Source: Verrucomicrobiota bacterium
Lineage (GTDB): Bacteria; Verrucomicrobiota; Verrucomicrobiia; Opitutales; Opitutaceae
DNA: 64,000 nt
NCBI GenBank assembly: GCA_016222805.1
Contig: JACRQG010000025.1
Coordinates: 62,001 to 126,000 of the forward strand
Reading direction: 5' to 3'
The translations under genes were made by a program, and so were the position numbers. The notes under the pieces were generated by a model. That model had not been told where the DNA came from. It was given only the letters and a program-made list of their open reading frames with translations, and did no database searches. Positions within the stretch are counted from its first letter, which is position 1. Each line of letters starts with the position of its first letter. This document shows, in pieces, positions 1 to 7,002 of this stretch.

Positions 1-679
1 GGGGGCGGAAGTCGGCATCGAGTCCAAGCAGATCCGAAACGACCAACACCTGGCCGGAAGTTCCGGCGCCGGCCCCGATTCCGATGGTCGGAATCGTCAG
101 CGCCGCTGTCACGTCCGCCGCCAAGGTGGCAGGGACGCACTCCAACACCACCGCGAAGGCCCCGATTCCCTCCAGACGGCGGGCATCCGTCCGGATCCGC
201 TCCGCCGCCGGTTCGGTCCGTCCCTGCACCTGGTATCCCCCAATTTGGTGCACCGCTTGGGGCGTTAGGCCAAGATGCCCCATCACCGGGATGCCGCTCT
301 CGATGAGATGCGCCAATACCTCCGCGTGACCCGCGAGGCCCTCGGCCTTCACCGCATTCGCCCCCGCGCACATCAAGGCGCCAGCGGCCTCAACCGCCAC
401 TTGCCGCCCCCGGCGCACAGCCAGAAACGGCAGATCCGCGACGACCAGGCTCCGGGGCGCACCCCGCCGGACCGCCGCGGTATGCAGCGCCATCATCTCG
501 AGCGTCGCGTGCACGGTCGAGGGCAGGCCGTGCACGACCATGGCGACGCTGTCACCGACGAGGATGGCATCCACGTCAGCCGCCTCGAGAATGCGCGCCG
601 TCAGGACGTCGTACGCCGTCACCATGGCCAGGCGGCGTCCCTCCCGTCGCGCCCGGGCCAGATCGTGAACGTTATTCAT
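1..679 (-). CDS. panB: Ketopantoate hydroxymethyltransferase (PanB), 3' end outside window
   Basis: Enzyme of pantothenate and coenzyme A synthesis that transfers a hydroxymethyl group from methylenetetrahydrofolate to 2-oxoisovalerate in the cytoplasm. The reading frame starts at an ATG complementary to 677-679 and gives MNNVHDLARARREG, then the PanB signatures MVTAYD, ILVGDSVAMVVHG and TLEMMALHTAAVRRG. Further on come MGHLGLTPQ and TIGIGAG followed by GQVLVVSDLLGL. About 226 codons are visible and the C-terminus (family length about 260-280) lies beyond position 1. It is read away from the rest of the window and is not obviously linked to its neighbours. Recognition is firm. Confidence 0.93.
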   Translation of the reverse strand, partial: MNNVHDLARARREGRRLAMVTAYDVLTARILEAADVDAILVGDSVAMVVHGLPSTVHATLEMMALHTAAVRRGAPRSLVVADLPFLAVRRGRQVAVEAAGALMCAGANAVKAEGLAGHAEVLAHLIESGIPVMGHLGLTPQAVHQIGGYQVQGRTEPAAERIRTDARRLEGIGAFAVVLECVPATLAADVTAALTIPTIGIGAGAGTSGQVLVVSDLLGLDADFRP

Positions 680-910
680 GCCGCCCCCCGGCATCCGACA
701 GGCCAGGCGAGCGGACGGCGGGACCGCCCGAAACGGGCGGGTGGGAGCGGCGAAGTGCGTGTCGCATGGCGATCAGGCCTTGGATAATCCAGACAAAGGT
801 TGAGACGGACTAGAGCTGTCCGGTCGCGCACGAGTTCGCGCCAGACGCGAACGAGGGAGCCGGGGAGACAGGGGACTTTCAATCGAAAACCGCCGGAGCT
901 TCGCGTCCCG

Positions 911-1016
911 GGCGCGTCTGCCGGTTGGCGGTCATTAGGCTGGTGTAGCCGGGGGCAGTGACCCCGGCGGCCGGCCACACCGCGGCCAGCTACAACCGCC
1001 ATCCGACAGATGCGCC
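911..1016. repeat. 106-bp intergenic palindromic repeat, copy A
   Basis: The outer arms are near-perfect inverted repeats: GGCGCGTCTGCCGGTTGGCG on the left and the complementary arm ending GACAGATGCGCC on the right. An inner pair is built from TGTAGCCGGG and GGCCAGCTACA. The same 106-bp unit lies at 52665-52770, about 99 of 106 bases identical. It sits between panB and a TonB receptor, both minus strand, in a 439-bp gap that otherwise shows no gene. It resembles a REP/MITE-type dispersed element. Confidence 0.8.
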
Positions 1017-1118
1017 CTCGCGTCCCATGATTCGATGCCTTCAAGTCCGCTCCAGGTCCGCCGGCGACGGCAACGAGAGACCGCCGACCGGCGTCTCCGG
1101 CGCCGGTTGCCATCTCGG

Positions 1119-4100
1119 TCAGAACCGGCGCGTGACCTCCAATGTCCAGGTCCGCCCCGGCAGGAGATTCTGGTTCACCGAGGAGTCGTAGCTGAATCCC
1201 TCCGAACTCGCGAGCGGCGGCTCGAGATCGTTGAGGTTCACCACGCCGAGGCGGATTTCGGTGCCCCGCACCCAGGTCGGCGCCGCGTCGCCAAAGCGGT
1301 AGCCCGCCAGCAAATTGACCGAGAGTGTGGGATCGATCACGCGCCGGTACACGGTTTGACCGGCAGTGAGAAACGGGGCGATGTAAGACGGACGACCGAG
1401 CGACTCGTACACTGCAGCGGTGGTCGTGGCACCGGAATCATGGGTGCGGCCCACGTAATACGCCCCCAGCGAAGCCGACCAGGCGCCGCGCCGCCATCCC
1501 AGCGTCGTCGTGCCGCGCCACCGCGCCGCGCCGCCCGCGTAAAGTCCATTGCTCACCGTGGGCGGCAGGTTGGCCGGGGCGAGCGTCGACTCGGAGCGGG
1601 CGAGATAGGACCAATCCGAGTTTACTACCAGGTTGCCCCAGGCCCGGCGCGGGAGCACGTACCGCAGGCTGAAATCCCACCCCTCGTGCTCGCTGCTGGC
1701 GAGGTTCAGGAACGGCCGGTTGAGAGAGAAGATCTTCCCGGCTGAAGCCGCGGGCCGGCCCGGATTGGCGGCATTGTAGGCGGCGAAAGCCGCCCGGTCC
1801 TCCGGCGTCAGGGCAAATCGCACCACATCGGGGTCGCCTTTGTAGCCGGAGGTGCCGCTGCCCAGATCGATCGACCCAATCGGCACCCCCGCGGCGAGCT
1901 GGGCGCGGGTGTAGGCCTGCAGCAGCGCGGCGTCGCTGTCGCGAATCTGGGCGACGCTGCGCTGTCCGAGCAGATTGGTCCGACTGATCCGCCAGGCATC
2001 CGCAGTGAGGCTGAGCCCCGCCACGCCCGGCACGTCGATCACGACTCCCCAGGTGCGGCCCTTGCTCTCCTGCGCCCGCAGGCTGGGGTTGCCGCCGAAG
2101 TACGTGCGCTGCACATAGGGCCCTTCATTGAGCAGGGGATTGCGGTAGGTGTCGATGTCCCCTGCCCCGGCCGAAATCGTCCAGCGGGGACTGGTGAACA
2201 GGGCGGCCAGGCTCGGCGCCATGAAACCTTCGTTGTAGGAACCGCGCAGCATCAGCCAGCGCGCGGGCCGCCAGTTCAGGCCCACCTTCGGCTTGGTGGT
2301 CGTCCCAAAGTCGCTGTAGTGCTCCTGCCGCCCCGAGCCGGTCACCTCGAGCGAGTGCACCAACGGCAGCGGGCGCCGCGCCCCGACCAAGGGGACCACC
2401 ACCTCGGCATACAGGCTGGTGACGGTACGGTCACCGCGGACATCGGACCGCGGGGGGTGCAGCAGGAAGTCGTTGTTGGTCGGATCGAGGCCGGAACCCG
2501 CGGGATTCTCACCGCTGAACGGCGGACGGAGGTCCTTGAGATCCTCGAAGCGGTATTCACCCCCGATCGCCGCGAGGACATCGGCGCCCCCCAGCTGGAA
2601 GAGCCGCCCCGTCGTACGCAGGTCGCCGCTGGCGATCGTGCTCCAGGCCTCGCGCCGGTAGGTCTCAGAGAAGGAGTCCACGACCGCCGCCGGATTCGTG
2701 TAGGGTCGATCCGCCACGACCGCGCCCCCCTGCACGCGAAAGGTGTAACCAAAGGGATTATACGCCGCGGCGTCGGTCCGTGCCAGCGCCTGCTGCAGCC
2801 GGCTCTCCCGCACGTCCGGGTAGGCCTCGTCCAGGCCGGAAACTTCGTTGAAAAACCCCGAGGTCTCCCAGCGCCAGGTGCCCCCGAGCCGGCCCCGCAA
2901 CCCACCGGCCAGCCGGACCACGTCGGCGCGGGTGTTGACGGTCTCGGCCGCCAGCCCGGCCAGGGTCATCGCCGTGAAGCTGACGTCGCGCGGCTGGCCG
3001 GCGAGACGCGGGGTGCCGTCGGCGTTGGGCGCCCCGGTGGGATGATAGAAACGCACCCCGTAAGGGTTGTAGGGATTGTCGGCCGGCATGACCGCGAGTT
3101 GGTCCGAGGTCGGCGCGTTCAGGGCGAGCGGCTGCCGCCGCATCGTGGACTTCGCCCGGTAGTAGCCAAACTCGCCGAAGGCGGTGATCTCACGCGAGAG
3201 GTCGAGTTCGGCCGAAAGAAACGTGTTGGCGCGGCGCACGCGCGGCGCCGCCATGCCGAACTGGTTCAGGTCGAGGAAAAACTCCGGATTGCTCACCCGG
3301 GAGGGTGCCGCGGTCGTGAGGGTTGGCACGCCGTTGACCGGACGGAAGTAGTTATTGGCAGTCGCGGTGCCGACGCGGAACGTCGGCCAGTATCCGCGGG
3401 CCGACCGGGCGTCGAACGGACCGCCGGCGACGTTGAACGGGGGTTCGGCCCGGGCGGAGCTGTCGGCGCTGCGGCTGAAGTCGCGCTCGGTCAGGAAAAT
3501 GGCCTCGCGATAAAGGGCCTCTACGGTCGCGAAGAGCCGGCCGCGCCCGTGGGCAAACGGGGTGCCCAGCGTCACGGTACCCTGCACGCTCTCGCCGCCA
3601 CCGTGTTCCGGGGCGCCGAAGCGCAGCGAGGTTTCCACCCCGGTGTAGTCGCGCCGCAGCACGTAGTTGATCACCCCACCCACGGCGTCCGACCCGTAGA
3701 TCGCGGAGGCACCGTCGCGCAACACCTCCACGCGCTCGACCCCCCGCGCCGGAAGCTGGTTCACGTTCACCGCCTGCGAGAGACCCGCGGTCATCGGGTT
3801 GATCGCCATGCGGCGACCGTTGACGAGGACGAGCGTCGCGGTCGCCCCGAGGTTGCGGAGATTGAGGTTCGCGTTGTCGCCTCGTGCCCCCGAGGAACCG
3901 AGTCGCGTCTCGTTCTCCGGCAAATTGACCACGGAAGGCAGCGAGGTCAGCAGGTCGACCGGCAGAAGCGGCCCACGCACGTCGATCGCCGTCTGATCCA
4001 GGACGGTCATGGGCGCCACCTTCTCCAGATCGAGCCGGCGCAGATGCGAGCCGGTGACGACGAGGCGCTGCAACTCCACCGCCTGCTCGCCGGCGGGGAC

Positions 4101-4217
4101 CGGCGTCGGCCCGGGCTCCGCGGCCAGCACAATCTCGATGGCGGGGGACAAGCAATGCGTCGCGGCTAGCGCGGCGATCGCCAGCCGCGCGGGAGAAAAC
4201 AATATGGTGTGGTGCAT
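1119..4217 (-). CDS. TonB-dependent outer-membrane receptor
   Basis: A 1032-residue protein with an N-terminal hydrophobic signal segment that ends near a run of small residues (VLAAEPG). A plug domain follows (around residues 50-190; QRLVVTGSHLRR, LVLVNGRRM, ERVEVLRDGASAIYGSDA), then a long barrel ending in the aromatic residue RRF, as expected for the last outer-membrane strand. The plug motifs VLVNGRR and EVLRDGASAIYGSDAVGG are typical of receptors taking up carbohydrate or iron complexes, but the substrate cannot be told. No N-terminal carboxypeptidase-like domain is present, unlike the two other receptors in this window. It stands alone, with no inner-membrane transporter beside it. Confidence 0.93.
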   Translation of the reverse strand: MHHTILFSPARLAIAALAATHCLSPAIEIVLAAEPGPTPVPAGEQAVELQRLVVTGSHLRRLDLEKVAPMTVLDQTAIDVRGPLLPVDLLTSLPSVVNLPENETRLGSSGARGDNANLNLRNLGATATLVLVNGRRMAINPMTAGLSQAVNVNQLPARGVERVEVLRDGASAIYGSDAVGGVINYVLRRDYTGVETSLRFGAPEHGGGESVQGTVTLGTPFAHGRGRLFATVEALYREAIFLTERDFSRSADSSARAEPPFNVAGGPFDARSARGYWPTFRVGTATANNYFRPVNGVPTLTTAAPSRVSNPEFFLDLNQFGMAAPRVRRANTFLSAELDLSREITAFGEFGYYRAKSTMRRQPLALNAPTSDQLAVMPADNPYNPYGVRFYHPTGAPNADGTPRLAGQPRDVSFTAMTLAGLAAETVNTRADVVRLAGGLRGRLGGTWRWETSGFFNEVSGLDEAYPDVRESRLQQALARTDAAAYNPFGYTFRVQGGAVVADRPYTNPAAVVDSFSETYRREAWSTIASGDLRTTGRLFQLGGADVLAAIGGEYRFEDLKDLRPPFSGENPAGSGLDPTNNDFLLHPPRSDVRGDRTVTSLYAEVVVPLVGARRPLPLVHSLEVTGSGRQEHYSDFGTTTKPKVGLNWRPARWLMLRGSYNEGFMAPSLAALFTSPRWTISAGAGDIDTYRNPLLNEGPYVQRTYFGGNPSLRAQESKGRTWGVVIDVPGVAGLSLTADAWRISRTNLLGQRSVAQIRDSDAALLQAYTRAQLAAGVPIGSIDLGSGTSGYKGDPDVVRFALTPEDRAAFAAYNAANPGRPAASAGKIFSLNRPFLNLASSEHEGWDFSLRYVLPRRAWGNLVVNSDWSYLARSESTLAPANLPPTVSNGLYAGGAARWRGTTTLGWRRGAWSASLGAYYVGRTHDSGATTTAAVYESLGRPSYIAPFLTAGQTVYRRVIDPTLSVNLLAGYRFGDAAPTWVRGTEIRLGVVNLNDLEPPLASSEGFSYDSSVNQNLLPGRTWTLEVTRRF

Positions 4218-4400
4218 GGCGTGGAAGCGGGACCGCGCCTACGCAGCGCGCGACGCACGCGTGTTCAACGCCAATGTCGGTCCGTCACCGGATCTTTCCG
4301 AATGTGACGGCGCCGTCACCCAATTCGGGGTCGCTCCAGCGCGCCGGTCCCCGCGGTATGCCGTCCGGCGTCCTTTACCCCTCGTCGCGGGAAAACCCGA

Positions 4401-4862
4401 TCACAGCAACTCGGGCGAAATCTGCCAGCGGACACACCAGCCCTCTCCGGAGAGATCGAGTCGCATGGCCGCGCACTTCTTCAACCGGAAACGCGGTGGA
4501 TGCGCGGCGCCCGCCACCAGGAGGGAAGCGAGGGCGCTCAGATGCGGGTCGTGCCCCACGAGGGCAACGGGATTCTCGGTGAGTTTCAGGCGCCGCAGGA
4601 TCACTTCCGGGTCGTCCTGCGGCTTGAGTCCGGTGACCTCCACCAGGGGCACCTTCAATCGGAGCCGTCGGGAAAGGAGGGCCGCCGTTTCCGCCGCCCG
4701 CCGCAATGGGCTGTGCCAGATCTCCGCCGCTTCGACCGCCCGGGCGTCGCGCAGCCACTGCCCCATCACGCGGACTTGGCGGAGGCCTTTGGGACTGAGG
4801 GGCCGGAGGGCGTCGCGGCTACCCTCCTCGGCATGGGCATGGCGGAAAAGATAAAGGTGCAT
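4401..4862 (-). CDS. sixA: SixA-type histidine phosphatase
   Basis: A 153-residue member of the phosphoglycerate-mutase-like histidine phosphatases. The catalytic motif at the N-terminus reads MHLYLFRHAHAEE. SPLRRAAETA and LVGHDPHLSAL supply the second arginine and the second catalytic histidine. SixA proteins remove phosphate from phosphohistidine on phosphotransfer proteins. The start was chosen so that the RH motif falls at residues 7-8, as in the family; an open frame extends further upstream but has no homology. It is divergent from a CHAD-domain gene, a pairing that suggests a phosphate or polyphosphate-related role. Substrate is inferred, not shown. Confidence 0.85.
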   Translation of the reverse strand: MHLYLFRHAHAEEGSRDALRPLSPKGLRQVRVMGQWLRDARAVEAAEIWHSPLRRAAETAALLSRRLRLKVPLVEVTGLKPQDDPEVILRRLKLTENPVALVGHDPHLSALASLLVAGAAHPPRFRLKKCAAMRLDLSGEGWCVRWQISPELL

Positions 4863-5167
4863 CCAGGGGGCGCGACGCCGTAGTTGGGACGCGCAGGGAG
4901 CCAGCGTGCTGATCGTGAGGGAAAAGCAAATGCCGGAACGGCAACAATCACGTGACAGTTCCCGCCACCCCCAGCAACGGAGTGAACTCATGAGGGTGAT
5001 CCGAACTCCGCCGGACACCGGGCGGTGTCCGCCAGCGCCCCGTCGGTCCCGTCAGCTACCGCGCGCCGAAACCAGGAACTCCGTTGATGCTGGGGTGACA
5101 ATTGGGTGTCGCACGGGTTGGCGCTTGCGCCCGATGACACCGCCTTCGAAGCCTGCAATGTCTCGTC
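4863..5167. other. Divergent intergenic region
   Basis: A 305-bp gap between sixA (minus) and the CHAD gene (plus). It should hold both promoters. I see no convincing gene, repeat or hairpin in it. Confidence 0.5.
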
Positions 5168-6217
5168 GTGAGTCCATCTGCCCATCCTTTCTCCCTTTCC
5201 GTCCGCAGTCGCGCCAGCACCGGCCGGAAGGTTTCGTCCCGGGTCTCGGCCGGAAGTCGACGCCTGGCGGTGCTGCTCCCTGGCGGTCGTCCACCACTAG
5301 AGCAGCAGGTCCGGATCTTCGTGGAGAACCGCCGCTGGATCGAGGCGGGTTGCCGGCTTCGCCGCGATCTTGCGGACCTGGAGGGCGTACAACGCCTGCT
5401 GTTCCGCCACTACGGCGAACTGGTGTGCCACTGGCAGCCCGCACTGGAGGGGGATGCGAACGCCCTGCACGAAGTGCGGAAGTCGCTGCGTCGCCTGAGG
5501 ACCGTTTTGCGCAGCTTCCGGGCACGACTGAAGCCGACCTCCGCCCGCCGCCTCAGCCGGCACCTCCGCAAGCTAGATCGGGATCTCGGTCCAGCCCGCG
5601 ACCTCGACGTCGCGCTGGAGTTCTTGCGCGATCCCGGAGAGGTGAGGTCCAAAACCGCTGCGTATCTGTCCCGTCTGCAGCACGCCCGCCGGAAAGCTCA
5701 GCGCGCCGTGCGGCGCCGGCTTGGAGGTGCCGCCTTCCGGGCTTTGCAGTCCCGCATCGACCCCCTGCTGCGCGTCGAGATCCCGGCGCTCGGGGCCGCC
5801 ACTTCTCCGACGTCGCTGACCCGGGCGGCCGGCGAAGCACTGCTCCGACAATGGCGGCGGGCGCGAAAACTCGGCCGACACCGGAATTCGAGCGACAGCA
5901 CCCGGTTGCACCGCCTGCGCATCGCGTTGCGCCGGGTGCGATACCTGGCCGAAGTCTTCGCCCCCATCTTGGGTCGGCCGGTGGAACAACTGCAGCGGCG
6001 GGCTGACCGGTTCGAGCACCTGATTGCGGAAATCCGAGATACCTCCGGTGAACTGGCCCGGACTTCCGAGAATGAACCGTCGCCACCGCGGGCAGTTCGA
6101 CGCCGCCTGCGCCACCGTCGCGACCAGGCCCGGGCCGCCCTCGAGGAGGCGTGGTCGAACTTCGAGAATCGGAAATTCTGCCGCGACCTCAAGGCACTGC
6201 TCGAAGCGGCGGATTGA
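5168..6217 (+). CDS. CHAD-domain protein
   Basis: A 349-residue, very arginine-rich protein with the conserved histidine alpha-helical domain. The two characteristic helices are ALHEVRKSLRRLRT near residue 100 and RLHRLRIALRRVRYLAE near residue 248. The arginines and lysines of CHAD domains bind polyphosphate, and members are found on polyphosphate granules or beside triphosphate tunnel enzymes; here no CYTH domain is fused. The start is a GTG at 5168 and is uncertain, since the first 70 residues are not conserved in the family. It ends directly against the convergent next gene: the TGA at 6215-6217 abuts the stop at 6218. Confidence 0.82.
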   Translation: MSPSAHPFSLSVRSRASTGRKVSSRVSAGSRRLAVLLPGGRPPLEQQVRIFVENRRWIEAGCRLRRDLADLEGVQRLLFRHYGELVCHWQPALEGDANALHEVRKSLRRLRTVLRSFRARLKPTSARRLSRHLRKLDRDLGPARDLDVALEFLRDPGEVRSKTAAYLSRLQHARRKAQRAVRRRLGGAAFRALQSRIDPLLRVEIPALGAATSPTSLTRAAGEALLRQWRRARKLGRHRNSSDSTRLHRLRIALRRVRYLAEVFAPILGRPVEQLQRRADRFEHLIAEIRDTSGELARTSENEPSPPRAVRRRLRHRRDQARAALEEAWSNFENRKFCRDLKALLEAAD

Positions 6218-6838
6218 TTACGCCGCCAGCCGGACCGGCTCCGCACCGGAGCCAAGCAGGGCTTCGTCATCGTCGAGTTCGACGACGGGCCCACAAAGAT
6301 TCCGCACACTCTCCAGCCGCGCCGCATAGTCGACCAGGCGGGATCGCCACCGATTGGCGTGGATGAGCAATGAGTACGGCACCAAACTGAGCGCAGCCGG
6401 ATGGCCCGTCCCCAGGGGGGAAACCGACGAATCGAAGGCCCGCACCGGCCACAACGACCGCCCTAGGACGAGTGCACCTGCGCCACAGGCGAGCAGCGGC
6501 CGACCGGAGGCCAGAAAGCGCTCGATCGCCTCATCGCCACCCGACCGGTGCAAACTTCCCAAGAGGTAGAACGGGTTGCCGCTCGCCAGGACCACACAGT
6601 CAAAATCGTCCAACTCCGTCGCGGGACGCTCATCAAAATCGAAGTAGGTTTGCCGGGCGACCCCGGCCCCGGCCACTGCCGCCCGCGCGAGCATGGCGTT
6701 GCGACTGCGCTCCTTTCCGATCGGCTCCGCCGTCGTCACCACGGCCGCGCGGCCACAGTCACTGGCGAGGGCGCGCACAGTCCGCTCCAGCCATGCCACC
6801 GCCAGATTCGTGGAGACCAGCAAAAGTCGAACGGGCAT
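6218..6838 (-). CDS. Peptidase S51 (PepE/cyanophycinase-like) homologue without the catalytic serine
   Basis: A 206-residue protein with the S51 fold pattern: an N-terminal strand MPVRLLLVSTN, then DCVVLASGNPFYLLG (matching the GGNTFYLL motif of peptidase E), then LLACGAGALVLGRS. In active S51 enzymes the last motif is G-x-S-A-G-A with serine as the nucleophile. Here the residue in that place is Gly119. It may therefore be a binding protein or an inactive relative. The position of the motif and the length (S51 about 200-270) support family assignment; function is unknown. Confidence 0.65.
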   Translation of the reverse strand: MPVRLLLVSTNLAVAWLERTVRALASDCGRAAVVTTAEPIGKERSRNAMLARAAVAGAGVARQTYFDFDERPATELDDFDCVVLASGNPFYLLGSLHRSGGDEAIERFLASGRPLLACGAGALVLGRSLWPVRAFDSSVSPLGTGHPAALSLVPYSLLIHANRWRSRLVDYAARLESVRNLCGPVVELDDDEALLGSGAEPVRLAA

Positions 6839-7002
6839 GGTTCGAAACTGTCACCCCACGGTTACGCCCGCGCGGCGGTCCGGTGAAATATCGGTTTCAA
6901 CGGAAGGCGCCAGACCTCGCGGTTGCGGATTCACCGGTTCGTCACCGCCTCGCCGCCCGGATGTCATGAAGGCGGCGCATCGTGGGAGTCCTTCACCACG
7001 CC

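Noticed and set aside
2319-4169. A 616-codon plus-strand open frame opposite the first TonB receptor
   Set aside because: Arg/Gly/His-rich composition without motifs; the minus-strand frame has clear plug and barrel features.
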